Source: Candidatus Methanomethylicus mesodigestus
GTDB taxonomy: Archaea; Thermoproteota; Methanomethylicia; Methanomethylicales; Methanomethylicaceae
Assembly (NCBI GenBank): GCA_001717005.1
Contig: MAGS01000030.1
Location: 46,517-88,877 of the forward strand
Direction of reading: 5' to 3'
Length of the DNA stretch: 42,361 nt
Under the pieces are notes generated by a model. The model was not told the DNA's origin, made no database searches, and worked only from the letters and a program-made list of their open reading frames with translations. Made by a program: the position numbers and the translations under genes. Shown piece by piece: positions 24,818 through 33,234 of this stretch. Each line of letters opens with the position of its first letter. The stretch's first letter is position 1.

Positions 24818-24910
24818 TATTTAAACTTTGAACTTTGCGGATCCAGAGAGGGTTGCGGGGCAGTCTGATAAGAAAAACAAGTTTATAATAACCTTATAAG
24901 GCAGTGATAT
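24818..24910. promoter_or_regulatory. thiDN/thiR divergent regulatory region with repeat and palindrome
   Basis: The space between the divergent genes contains a tandem direct repeat AACTTTG-AACTTTG (24824-24837) next to the thiDN TATA box, and a perfect palindrome CCTTATAAGG (24892-24901) upstream of thiR. ThiR-type proteins are known to repress thiamine genes in archaea, so these are candidate operators. The palindrome could alternatively be part of the thiR core promoter. Confidence 0.45.
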
Positions 24911-24944
24911 AATATTTCAAATAAACCAGTTATGGTGAAGATTA

Positions 24945-25910
24945 TTGAATCCGCCATGCGAGCTTACAGTTAGATCGTTGCTGCCGACACTCAGGACACT
25001 AGTTGCGAAGGAACTGGCACACAGCTATGGCTGGACACAGACAAGAATAGCCAGGAGGCTTGGAGTGACGCAGGCCGCCGTGAGCGGCTATCTCACGCAG
25101 GACGTGGAGGCGATGGCGCCTCCGCCTTTCAGCATCGAGGAGCTCAGGAGCATCTCGAAGAGCCTCACCGCAGAGATTGCTACGAAGAGGCTCACATACG
25201 TCGATTTGGTCAACAACATATGCGAGATTTGCCTTAGCTTGCGCAGGGGCGGGGCGATCTGCCACGCGCATAAGATCAAGGTCCCTGAGCTCGAGGAGGA
25301 AAGGTGCATCATCTGCATGCAGCTTCATATGAGTCTGGCAGATATATCCGACGTCAGGAGGGTAATACTAGGCGATCTCAGGGCGGCAGTCTCGCTCTTG
25401 GAGAGCGCCCCGGAATTCACGGAGCTGGTGCCGGAGGTATGCAGCAACATTGTCATGGCGCTGAAGGATGCGCAGGGGATTGCAGATGTCGCGGGAATCC
25501 CGGGCAGGATGGTAAGGGTAAGGGGAAAGGTGAAGGCGCTGATGGATCCAGAGTTTGGCGTCTCGAGCCACCTCGCAAAGCTGCTGCTTGCGGTAATGAG
25601 GGTCGACCTAAAGGTCAGGGCTGCGATCAATGTCAAGTATGATGAGGGCGTGCTTGAGGCAGTCAAAAAGCTCAACCTCAACTATGCGGTCCTGAAGAGG
25701 GCGCAGAAGTACAGGGGGAACGAAGACGAGCTAATCAAATTCGCGGAGTCAGCCATGAAAGAGAGGGGCGGGTGGATCGATGTTGTTATCGATGAGGGCG
25801 GTTTTGCCATCGAGCCAAATGCTTACTTCTTCGAGGAGAACGCAGCCAAGCTAGCGGACAGGATAATCAGGATATCCCGGATCTATACCAACGGGAAACA
25901 GAAACGGTAA
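24945..25910 (+). CDS. thiR: ThiR-type transcriptional regulator: HTH plus ThiN effector domain
   Basis: This 321-residue regulator has an N-terminal HTH (LAHSYGWTQTRIARRLGVTQAAVSGYLTQ, about 22-50). A Cys-rich linker follows (CEICLSLRRGGAICHAHK, then CIICM, about 90-125, a possible zinc site). The C-terminal ThiN-like domain (about 165-321) has IPGRMVRVRGKV, GVSSHLAKLLLAVMRVD and VRAAINVKYDE. In the known archaeal ThiR, the ThiN domain senses thiamine phosphates and the protein represses thiamine genes. Its divergent position from thiDN agrees with that. The TTG start is the track's choice; it follows a purine-rich stretch GTGAAGAT. Confidence 0.85.
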   Translation: MNPPCELTVRSLLPTLRTLVAKELAHSYGWTQTRIARRLGVTQAAVSGYLTQDVEAMAPPPFSIEELRSISKSLTAEIATKRLTYVDLVNNICEICLSLRRGGAICHAHKIKVPELEEERCIICMQLHMSLADISDVRRVILGDLRAAVSLLESAPEFTELVPEVCSNIVMALKDAQGIADVAGIPGRMVRVRGKVKALMDPEFGVSSHLAKLLLAVMRVDLKVRAAINVKYDEGVLEAVKKLNLNYAVLKRAQKYRGNEDELIKFAESAMKERGGWIDVVIDEGGFAIEPNAYFFEENAAKLADRIIRISRIYTNGKQKR

Positions 25911-25937
25911 TGGGATAACGGAATCATTATTATCCCA
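25911..25937. repeat. perfect 8-bp inverted repeat after thiR
   Basis: TGGGATAA (25911-25918) and TTATCCCA (25930-25937) are perfectly complementary with an 11-nt spacer, directly after the thiR stop codon and about 30 nt before the GTPase GTG. It could be a terminator hairpin, although no T-run follows, or an operator over the GTPase promoter. Confidence 0.6.
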
Positions 25938-25965
25938 AGAATACATTCTAATCACGGTGTAGCGC

Positions 25966-27120
25966 GTGCCGGCAAACATACCTCCGCAGGCGAAGGCAGC
26001 AGAGCAGAGGTACATAAACGCCAAAACGCTCCCTGAGAAGATCCAATACCTCCAGGAGTTCATATCGAGCATACCCGAGCACAAGGGAAACGAGAAGATG
26101 AGGGGGTACCTCAGGAGAAGGCTCGCGAAACTGAAGGAGGAGCAGGACCTCCAAAGAAGGAGAAAGGCCACAGGCAGCGGCGGAGGGGGATTCTCAATAA
26201 AGAAGGAGGGCGCTGCGCAGATAGTAATACTGGGGACGACCGGCGCCGGAAAGAGTTCGATCCTTGGATCGCTTACCAATGCTAAGGTGGAGGTCGGGGA
26301 CCATCTCTTCGCCACAAAGGAGCCGGCTCCGGGAATGCTGAGGTATGAGGACATCCAGTTCCAGCTCCTAGATACGCCCGCCATGTTCAAGGGAGCGTAT
26401 AAGGGGGCAGCTTGGGGCGCGCAACTATTGAGCCTGGCGAGGAATGCGGATGGCCTGCTGATTGTTCTGGATGCGACGGATGCGGTAGGCCAATTCAACA
26501 CGATAGTGAAGGAGTTGACGCTGGCAGGCATAACCCTAGACAAGAGGACGAGGAAGATCGAGATAGAGAGGTCGAACGGTGGCGGCTTCCAAGTGGCGTG
26601 CACGGGAAGGATACTGTGCGGAGTCGATGAGATCGAAAGGGTCTTGAAGGAGGCGGGGGTCAGGAACGCGATCGTAAGGATCTGGGGGGATGCCACCAAA
26701 GAAGATTTGATGGAGTCGCTGGAGCAGACCAGGATCTACAAGCCGTCGCTGATTCTCATAAACAAGGCAGATCTGGTGCCGAATGCGCCCGCAGAGTTCG
26801 AGATGGCAACCAAGAGGGGGGCAATTGGGACGTCGGCGAGGCTTAATCGGGGGCTTGCAGACGTCAATAAAAGGCTCTTCGAGTCGCTGGGGATACTGAG
26901 GATCTATACGAAGGAGGTCGGCGGAGAGCCGGCGAAGAAGCCTATAATTGTCAAGTCAGGAGCCACCGTAAGCGACATCGCGAAGATCGTCCACTCGCAG
27001 TTCTTCAAGCAGTTCAAGCTAGCGAGGATATGGGGAAGCTCCGTGAACTATGGGGGGGAGAGGGTCGGCTCGGACCATATCCTCGAGGACAAGGATATCG
27101 TTGAGATAAGAATAAAATGA
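25966..27120 (+). CDS. Drg-family GTPase with C-terminal TGS domain
   Basis: This translation-associated GTPase of the Obg/DRG family has an N-terminal helical region (about 1-65), then the G domain: P-loop GTTGAGKSS (about 89-97), Ala/Pro-rich switch region, G3 as DTPA (DxxG with Ala in place of Gly), and G4 NKAD (about 265-268) before the SAR-type G5. The C-terminal TGS-like segment (about 320-384: PIIVKSGATVSDIAKIVHSQFFKQFK, then DHILEDKDIVEI) matches DRG proteins. The 384-aa length is close to the family norm of about 365-390. The start is GTG 25966, and the upstream inverted repeat may regulate it. It is monocistronic. Confidence 0.88.
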   Translation: MPANIPPQAKAAEQRYINAKTLPEKIQYLQEFISSIPEHKGNEKMRGYLRRRLAKLKEEQDLQRRRKATGSGGGGFSIKKEGAAQIVILGTTGAGKSSILGSLTNAKVEVGDHLFATKEPAPGMLRYEDIQFQLLDTPAMFKGAYKGAAWGAQLLSLARNADGLLIVLDATDAVGQFNTIVKELTLAGITLDKRTRKIEIERSNGGGFQVACTGRILCGVDEIERVLKEAGVRNAIVRIWGDATKEDLMESLEQTRIYKPSLILINKADLVPNAPAEFEMATKRGAIGTSARLNRGLADVNKRLFESLGILRIYTKEVGGEPAKKPIIVKSGATVSDIAKIVHSQFFKQFKLARIWGSSVNYGGERVGSDHILEDKDIVEIRIK

Positions 27121-27215
27121 TAGAAAAGGCAGACGAGCGCATAATTCAGGAAAGTTTATTTGAAATAGCGACTTTCATTGAGATTAACGAGTTCGTTACG
27201 CCACAGGTGTTCTAG

Positions 27216-28454
27216 ATGGTCAGAATTGCGCAGATCTCATGCGGCTCGGAATACAGCGGCATACAGCAGGAAATCGAGAAGGCAGCGCAGATAGTTGGCG
27301 GAAGCATATTCGTCCCCGAGATCGAGGCGGCAGAGATCAGGGCTGCCGAGGAGGAGATTGGGTTCCATGTTGCCAGCCCTGGGCTCAGGGTGATGATGGC
27401 AAGGGCCAAGGCGATAGTGGAGGGGAGGGTTGACGCGGACGGAGTGTTCATTGCGAGCTGCTTCAGATGCGCTGAGGGTGCGCTGGTCAGGAGCGTGATC
27501 AGGAGATATATCCAAAGCCAGTCGAAGATCCCTGTCGTGTCATATTCATTCACAGAGAGGTCAAAGGCGGGCGCGCTCCTGCTCAGGATGGAGGCGCTGG
27601 TGAACATAATAGGGAAGAAGCCCCTCTTCGCAAGGACAAAGCAGGAGGGCATAACCGCCGGAATCGACTCCGGTTCGACAACGACCAAGGCGGTGATAAT
27701 GAAGAATAACGAGATACTGGGTTCGGGCTGGTTCCCAACAACGGGCGTTCTGGAGTCGGGCATGGCGGCCCTGAACCAGGCTCTGAAGGAGTCGGGGCTG
27801 AGCGAGGATGCGCTGGAGGCGGTCGGCGTTACAGGGTACGGCAGGACGATTCTCAAGGAGAAGTACAAGGCCCAACTCGCTATGGAGGAGGTCTCTACAT
27901 GCTCGAAGGGCGCGCTATTCCTCACGGATAAGCAGAAGGGGGATGCGACAGTCATAGACATAGGCGGGATGGACAACAAGGCGATAACGCTCTACGACAG
28001 CATCCCCGACAGCTTTACGGTAGGAGGGGCGTGTGCAGGCGCCTCCGGTAGGTTCCTGGAGACCAGCGCGAAGCGGCTGGGGGTCTCCATTGAGGACTTT
28101 GGCGATATGGCGGCCAAAGGGCAGTACAAGGCCGTCCCCATGAACGCCTACTGCATAGTATTCGGTCTGCAAGACCTCGTAGCGGGGCTCGCGGGAGGGG
28201 CCAAGCCAGAGGACGCGGCGGCTGCAGCCTGCCACAGCGTTGCTGAGCAGGTATTTGAGCAGCAGCTGCAGGAGATCGACATAAGGTACCCCATCATACA
28301 GGTCGGCTCTACTGCCATGATCAAGGGCCTTGTCAAGGCACTGTCGGAGGTCCTGAGTGTCGAGATGATAGTCCCCAAGAGGCCGAACCTCATAGGGTGC
28401 GTTGGGGCAGCGGTAATGGTTTCGGGGATGAAGGACCTCGAAGAGGCAAAGTGA
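27216..28454 (+). CDS. mmp15: methanogenesis marker protein 15 (BadF/BcrA-type ATPase fold)
   Basis: Mmp15 is a methanogen-specific member of the activator ATPase family that reduces benzoyl-CoA or 2-hydroxyacyl-CoA dehydratases. The N-terminal extension (about 1-145) is specific to Mmp15 and has CFRCAEGALVR. The ASKHA core follows: GIDSGSTTTKAVIM (about 149-162), GVTGYGR, DIGGMDNKAI, and the helix-cluster-helix region GGACAGASGRFLE with a Cys that is a cluster ligand in relatives, then CIVFGLQD. The 412-aa length is normal. A likely role is ATP-driven electron delivery for MCR maturation (inference). It leads the mmp15-mmp1-tfuA operon. A TATA-like AAGTTTATTTG lies about 60 nt upstream. Confidence 0.9.
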   Translation: MVRIAQISCGSEYSGIQQEIEKAAQIVGGSIFVPEIEAAEIRAAEEEIGFHVASPGLRVMMARAKAIVEGRVDADGVFIASCFRCAEGALVRSVIRRYIQSQSKIPVVSYSFTERSKAGALLLRMEALVNIIGKKPLFARTKQEGITAGIDSGSTTTKAVIMKNNEILGSGWFPTTGVLESGMAALNQALKESGLSEDALEAVGVTGYGRTILKEKYKAQLAMEEVSTCSKGALFLTDKQKGDATVIDIGGMDNKAITLYDSIPDSFTVGGACAGASGRFLETSAKRLGVSIEDFGDMAAKGQYKAVPMNAYCIVFGLQDLVAGLAGGAKPEDAAAAACHSVAEQVFEQQLQEIDIRYPIIQVGSTAMIKGLVKALSEVLSVEMIVPKRPNLIGCVGAAVMVSGMKDLEEAK

Positions 28455-29701
28455 GCGCGGCAAGGGGGATTGCGGATCTGATGATGCTTAAATCGGCCCC
28501 CAAGGACTATACGCTGGACACGCACCGCGCCTCCTCGCCCGCGGCAACGCTCAAGCAGGTTCAAGGAGCAGTCCAAAAGGCCGGGATCACGAGGGTCGCG
28601 GATATCACAGGGCTCGACAGGATAGGCATACCGGTCTTCACATCGGTTAGGCCCGGCGCCGCCGGCGGGGCGGTAACGGTCTATGCCGGTAAGGGTTTCA
28701 CGAAGGAAGAGGCGCAGGTCTCGGCAATAATGGAAGGGGTCGAGAGGCACGCTGCCGAGCCCCGGTGCTGCGGATGCGTGGTCGAGAGCTATGACGAGCT
28801 CGAGCTGGCCCACGCCAAGGGGGGCGACGCAGCCCTTGATCCGGCTAGGCTCATACTTCCAGCGACGGTGAATTACCGGAGCTCAGACCGGATCGAGTGG
28901 TTCAGGGGATTTTCGATCACAAACGGCAACTGGATCATGGTCCCAGCGGAGGCGGTTTTTCATCCATATCGCCGCACAAACCAGCTATTCAGGACGAACA
29001 CGAATGGGCTTGCGGTCGGCAACATATTGGAAGAGGCGGTCCTCCACGGATTGATGGAGGTCATAGAGAGAGATGCGTGGTCGCTCTTCGAGCATGGCAC
29101 GCTAAAGGGCAGAGGCCTCAAGATAGGCCCTGAGACGCCCGGGCCGATCGGCGAGATCGCCGGCAAGCTGATCGGGGCGAACGTGAAGGCGCACGCGAAG
29201 GACATAACTTCCGACGTCGGTATCGCGACAGTCGCGGTCGCGCTTGACGATGAGACGACGAGGGATCCCGCACTACTCTCATTGGGAGTGGGGACGCACC
29301 TGGATCCTGAAATTGCAGCGATGCGGGCATTCACGGAGGCCGTCCAGAGCAGACTCACGACAATACACGGCACCAGAGAAGACACCTACAAGGCGGATTT
29401 TGCCAGAAGGGCAGGGTATGAAAGGATGAAGCGGATCAATCGGAAGTGGTTTGAAGAGGCAGGGGCAGCCGTGTCTATGGGCGAGATGCCTGCTTACAGG
29501 AGCACAGACTTCCTGGATGACATAAGATATACTCTTCAGAGGCTCGCATCAGTCGGCCTCAATGAGGCGGTGGTTGCCGAATTGACGCGCAGCGAGACGG
29601 CGGTGCCGGCCGTTAGGGTAATCGTCCCGGGTCTGGAGGTCTATGCCATGGACAAGGACCGGGCAGGCAAGAGGTTGAGGGGCGCGAATGCATCGAGGTG
29701 A
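28451..29701 (+). CDS. mmp1: methanogenesis marker protein 1, YcaO-type McrA thioglycine synthetase
   Basis: This YcaO-domain enzyme activates a backbone amide with ATP. In Methanosarcina the ycaO-tfuA pair is required for the thioglycine in McrA. Family blocks are ITRVADITGLDRIGIPVF, then AQVSAIMEGVERHAAE (about 78-93), NGLAVGNILEEAVLHGLMEVIERDAWSL (about 181-208), and LDPEIAAMRAFTEAVQSRL. The track ORF begins at 28397 inside mmp15. GTG 28451 overlaps the mmp15 stop as GTGA and is preferred. The C-terminus overlaps tfuA. It lies in one operon with mmp15 and tfuA. Confidence 0.92.
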   Translation: MSAARGIADLMMLKSAPKDYTLDTHRASSPAATLKQVQGAVQKAGITRVADITGLDRIGIPVFTSVRPGAAGGAVTVYAGKGFTKEEAQVSAIMEGVERHAAEPRCCGCVVESYDELELAHAKGGDAALDPARLILPATVNYRSSDRIEWFRGFSITNGNWIMVPAEAVFHPYRRTNQLFRTNTNGLAVGNILEEAVLHGLMEVIERDAWSLFEHGTLKGRGLKIGPETPGPIGEIAGKLIGANVKAHAKDITSDVGIATVAVALDDETTRDPALLSLGVGTHLDPEIAAMRAFTEAVQSRLTTIHGTREDTYKADFARRAGYERMKRINRKWFEEAGAAVSMGEMPAYRSTDFLDDIRYTLQRLASVGLNEAVVAELTRSETAVPAVRVIVPGLEVYAMDKDRAGKRLRGANASR

Positions 29702-30369
29702 TGGGCTTGAGCAAGAGGCGCAGCAGAGCGGTCATTTTTTTGGGACCGAGCGCGCCGATCTCTGAGGCAGGCAGGATACTGCCATCGGCAACCTTCCGAC
29801 CGCCCGCCGGCAGGGGCGATATCGTGGCCGCTGCGGACGAGGGGTTTGAGATAATCGGGCTCATAGACGGCGTCTTCTACCAGCGCAATGCAGTGGCGCA
29901 CAGGGAGATAACATACGCCATAGGGAGAGGCGCCATCGTAATAGGTGGATCAAGCATGGGCGCATTGAGGGCGTCAGAGATGGACGCCTGCGGCATGGTA
30001 GGTGTCGGCAAGATCTACAGGTGGTACAAAGAGGGGAAGATTGTCTCGGATGACGAGGTTGCGCTAGTTTTCCATCCTGAGACATTGGCGCCGATCTCTG
30101 AGCCGATGGTCAACATAAGGGCGACATTGGAAGGGCTGGCGGAGTCGGGAGACATAAGCGCGGAGGAGGGGGAAACGTTGGTGAGGGCTGCAAGCGAGAC
30201 GCCTTTCCAGTTCAGGAATATCAGCAGGATATGCCAGAGGGCGCTTCGCTCGGGGTTGCCGCCTGAACGCTGCCGAACGATCGCCGCACTCCTCAAGGAG
30301 AGGCGCATCGATCAGAAACGCATCGACGCAATAAAATTGCTGGAAGAGGTGCGGGCATTAATGGGATGA
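29698..30369 (+). CDS. tfuA: TfuA-like protein, partner of YcaO in McrA thioamidation
   Basis: This 223-residue TfuA-domain protein has VIFLGPSAPISEAGRIL at the start, PPAGRGDIVAAADEGFEIIGLIDGVFYQ (about 39-66), and GAIVIGGSSMGALRASEMDACGMVGVGKIYRWY (about 79-111). These are the characteristic TfuA core blocks. TfuA probably delivers sulfur or assists YcaO during thioglycine formation in McrA. The track starts at GTG 29698; the overlapping ATG 29701 is equally possible. Its start overlaps the mmp1 stop, which supports coupling. Confidence 0.9.
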   Translation: MMGLSKRRSRAVIFLGPSAPISEAGRILPSATFRPPAGRGDIVAAADEGFEIIGLIDGVFYQRNAVAHREITYAIGRGAIVIGGSSMGALRASEMDACGMVGVGKIYRWYKEGKIVSDDEVALVFHPETLAPISEPMVNIRATLEGLAESGDISAEEGETLVRAASETPFQFRNISRICQRALRSGLPPERCRTIAALLKERRIDQKRIDAIKLLEEVRALMG

Positions 30370-30431
30370 GCTGAGGGGCAGGCGGCTATGATTGGGCAAT
30401 CCCAAGAAGGCGAGGCCCCGGGAATTCAGTT

Positions 30432-30445
30432 TGTTTATATATCAC
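30432..30445 (+). promoter_or_regulatory. TATA box for canonical atwA
   Basis: TGTTTATATATCAC lies about 35-45 nt upstream of the preferred ATG 30480. This suggests that atwA has its own promoter even though it follows tfuA by about 110 nt. Confidence 0.55.
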
Positions 30446-30479
30446 GATTTTCAAGATAAAGTGTTCTGCGGTGTGCGAT

Positions 30480-32078
30480 ATGGGTGAGCCATTCATCATA
30501 ATTGATGGAGTATCAAAGAAGTTTGGCACGAAGGAAGTACTAAGGAACATATCATTGACGATAGGAGAGGGGGAGAGGCTGGGAATAATTGGCAGGAGCG
30601 GCTCAGGAAAGACTGTGCTTCTGTCCATGCTTAAGGGCATAGCCGATTATGCCCCCACGACAGGGAAGGTAGTATACAGGATTGCTATCTGCAAGGAATG
30701 CGAGTATATAGACGGGCCCAGCAAGGCTGAGAAGGTCTGCCCGAGATGCTTCAGCAAGATGGAGCTGTTGGAGGTGGACATCTGGAAGAACGATGCCCAC
30801 GCCAGAGCGCTGCGGAACAGGGTCTCGATAATGTTTCAGAGGACTTTTGCCCTTTATGGGAGCATGACGGTTTACGAGAATCTGGTCGAGGCGCTGGGCA
30901 GGACAGAGATACCTGGGACGGACATAAACAAGCGGGCAATCGAGATTGCAAAGAGCATAGGGCTCTCGAACAGGCTGATCCACACCGCGCGGGACCTCAG
31001 CGGCGGAGAGAAGCAGAGGGTGGTACTCGGCAGGCAACTGGCGGTGAACCCGGTCTTGCTCCTTGCTGATGAGCCGACGGGGACGCTGGACCCGATAAAC
31101 GCCAAGATAATCTACAGGATCCTCATCGAGGAGTGCAAGAGGGAGGGTACAACTCTCCTAGTCACGTCGCATGTCCCTGAGGCGATCGAGGCAATCTCCG
31201 AGAAGGCAATACTTCTCGAGGACGGTAGGATAGACATGCAGGGCGACACGAAGAGCGTTGTCGCGAAATTCATGAGCAGACTCAAGCCTGAGGACGTTCC
31301 GGTGCCGAAGGAGCCGGGAAAGGCGATTCTTAAGATATCGGACTTGAAGAAGCACTACTTCTCCATAGACAAGGGAGTTGTTAAGGCACTAGACGGTGTA
31401 AGCTTCGAGGTGAAGGAGAAGCAGATATTCGGGATAATCGGGCTGAGCGGCGCAGGCAAGACGACGCTGTCCCGGGCCATATGCGGGGTGACTGCGCCCA
31501 CGTCCGGAACGATTGAGATGAAGATCGGGGACGAGTGGATAAACATGCTCGAGCCGGGACCGCTTGGCAGGGGCAGGGCTACGCCATACATGGGGCTGCT
31601 CCACCAGGAGTATACGCTCTATCCGCACAGAACGGTGCTTGAGAACCTCACGGATGCGATCGGGCTGGAGCTGCCGGACGAGTTTGCGAAGTTCAAGGCG
31701 CACAGCGTGCTTATTGCTGCCGGCTTTGAAGAGGGGTGCATAGAAGACACCGTTCAGAAATATCCCGATGAGCTCAGCGAGGGGGAGAGGCACCGCGTCG
31801 CACTGGCACAGGTGCTGATACGAGAGCCGATAATCGTGATCCTAGACGAGCCTTCAGGGACGATGGATCCCATAACACAGCAGGACGTTTCGCGCTCGAT
31901 AAAGACGGCGAGGAACGAGCTTGGTCAGACGTTCGTCATAGTCTCGCATGACCTCGGGTTCGTGTTGAACACCTGTGAGGAGGTCATACTCATGCGGGAC
32001 GGTAAGATCGTAAAGATCGGCAAGCCAGCAGAGGTGATCCGGTTCTTTACGCCGGAGGAGAAGAAGGAGCTAACGTAG
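30480..32078 (+). CDS. atwA: methyl-coenzyme M reductase component A2 (canonical)
   Basis: Component A2 is the ATP-hydrolysing partner of MCR reductive activation. The protein has two ABC domains in one chain. NBD1 has GRSGSGKTV (about 39-47) and then an inserted zinc ribbon CKECEYIDGPSKAEKVCPRC typical of AtwA. LSGGEKQRVV and LLADEPTGTLDP follow. NBD2 has GLSGAGKTT, LSEGERHRVALAQVL, ILDEPSGTMDP and VSHDLGF. The length is about 532 aa. The track starts at GTG 30471, but ATG 30480 is preferred. Compared with the paralogue at 14230, this copy keeps the zinc ribbon and is the likelier true A2. It converges on mmp2 with a 9-nt overlap. Confidence 0.92.
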   Translation: MGEPFIIIDGVSKKFGTKEVLRNISLTIGEGERLGIIGRSGSGKTVLLSMLKGIADYAPTTGKVVYRIAICKECEYIDGPSKAEKVCPRCFSKMELLEVDIWKNDAHARALRNRVSIMFQRTFALYGSMTVYENLVEALGRTEIPGTDINKRAIEIAKSIGLSNRLIHTARDLSGGEKQRVVLGRQLAVNPVLLLADEPTGTLDPINAKIIYRILIEECKREGTTLLVTSHVPEAIEAISEKAILLEDGRIDMQGDTKSVVAKFMSRLKPEDVPVPKEPGKAILKISDLKKHYFSIDKGVVKALDGVSFEVKEKQIFGIIGLSGAGKTTLSRAICGVTAPTSGTIEMKIGDEWINMLEPGPLGRGRATPYMGLLHQEYTLYPHRTVLENLTDAIGLELPDEFAKFKAHSVLIAAGFEEGCIEDTVQKYPDELSEGERHRVALAQVLIREPIIVILDEPSGTMDPITQQDVSRSIKTARNELGQTFVIVSHDLGFVLNTCEEVILMRDGKIVKIGKPAEVIRFFTPEEKKELT

Positions 32079-32999
32079 GCCAAAGACGGACTCACGGGAT
32101 AAGTCCATAAAAATCCCCTTCTCTTTTCCTATCGACACGACGATCTGTTTCTGCTCAGTGAAGCTGCCTACGACCTGTGCAGAGAACCCAACGCCGCGCA
32201 GAAGATCCAGGATGGCGTCGTCTTTTGAGGCGAATATGAAGCCCATTGCGGGGTATGAGATCAGCCACTCCGAGAGCGATATCATCGGAGGTTTTGGAAT
32301 CAGCTCGAGATCCACAGTCGCGCCCGTCCCGCTGGCTTCGCAGAGCATCGCCAAGCTTCCAAGTATCCCGGGGGCACTGATGTCTCTTGAGGAGGAGATA
32401 TAGCCATTGTCGATGGCAGCCACTATGGTGGAGATCATCCGCTGCAGCTCCTCCTTCGTGCGCTTCAACGTGCTGTCGAAGCACCTCACCCAGCCCTTTG
32501 TTCCGAAGGCCCCTTCGAGGTCTATCGCCATGATCAGCTTGTCGCCCGGTTTCGCGTCGGTCCCTTTGGCAACCCTCTTTGCGATCCCGACTACCGCGGC
32601 ATCGATCGCCTCGTATGAAGAGTCAGGATGCGTGTGACCTTTGAGGAGCTTCAGGCCATATTTTTCGAGGCCGGTCTTTATCCCCTCGGCCATCTTGCGC
32701 CTGGTGGCGGGTGATCCGGAGAGTACGTCAACATATCCCAACGGCTTTGCGCCTTTCACAACGACATCGTTGACGTTCACGAGCACGGAGTAATACCCTG
32801 CAAACCATGGATCGGACTTCACAAGATCCTCAGTGATCCCGTCGGCCGAAACGACAATCTTAAGGTCAGCGACATCGAGAACGCCGGCGTCGTCATAGTC
32901 TGACTCGCCGAGTATCTGGAGGATCTCGCCAATCTCAAGCTTCCGCTTCAATCCTTTGTAGTTCCTCGCAGCAGAGATTACCTGAGCAAGACTCTCCAA
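32070..32999 (-). CDS. mmp2: methanogenesis marker protein 2 (AIR-synthase/ThiL/SelD-like)
   Basis: This 309-residue protein of the PurM/AIR-synthase fold is specific to methanogens. The N-terminal domain shows GESDYDDAGVLDVADLKIVVSADGITEDLV, the Asp-rich nucleotide/phosphate region. FAGYYSVLVNVNDVVVKGAKPLGYVDVLSG (about 67-96) and a C-terminal domain with KGHTHPDSSYEAIDAAVVG and ISSSRDISAPGILGSLAMLCEASGTGATVD follow. Relatives phosphorylate thiamine phosphate or make selenophosphate, so it probably makes or transfers a phosphorylated intermediate. The client is unknown. The start is TTG 32999 with GAGGGT about 5 nt upstream. It is convergent with atwA. Confidence 0.88.
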   Translation of the reverse strand: MESLAQVISAARNYKGLKRKLEIGEILQILGESDYDDAGVLDVADLKIVVSADGITEDLVKSDPWFAGYYSVLVNVNDVVVKGAKPLGYVDVLSGSPATRRKMAEGIKTGLEKYGLKLLKGHTHPDSSYEAIDAAVVGIAKRVAKGTDAKPGDKLIMAIDLEGAFGTKGWVRCFDSTLKRTKEELQRMISTIVAAIDNGYISSSRDISAPGILGSLAMLCEASGTGATVDLELIPKPPMISLSEWLISYPAMGFIFASKDDAILDLLRGVGFSAQVVGSFTEQKQIVVSIGKEKGIFMDLSRESVFGLR

Positions 33000-33234
33000 A
33001 TTCGACCCTCACGATAAAAGAAGAGAGTAAGCGTCAGAATAATAAGCATTATGACGTGGCAGTCCCTGAATTAACAGGGCTACTTCATGCAAAGATAAAT
33101 GCGAGGGGCCGTGGTGTTGAGTTGTGCTGTTCTGTGCTGTGCCGTTAGCATACCTTTTTTAAGGCTTATGATGTAGCGTTTTCAATGAATGTGCTGGTTC
33201 AAGGCGATAGCCGGAGTGCTGGGGCGCATGATAA
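33000..33234. other. 235-bp AT-rich gap before the scrambled ABC operon
   Basis: I see no gene here. A small hairpin, CCCTG-AATTAA-CAGGG (about 33064-33079), and an imperfect repeat GTGCTGTTCTGTGCTGTGCC (about 33123-33142) are present. A TATA-like CTTTTTTAAGG (about 33154-33164) lies about 70 nt before the ABC ATPase start codon. Confidence 0.45.

Noticed and set aside
25851-26699. 282-aa minus-strand ORF
   Set aside because: Antisense to the Drg GTPase gene, whose GTPase and TGS motifs are clear.
27212-27979. 255-aa minus-strand ORF
   Set aside because: Antisense to mmp15; serine/leucine-rich shadow translation.
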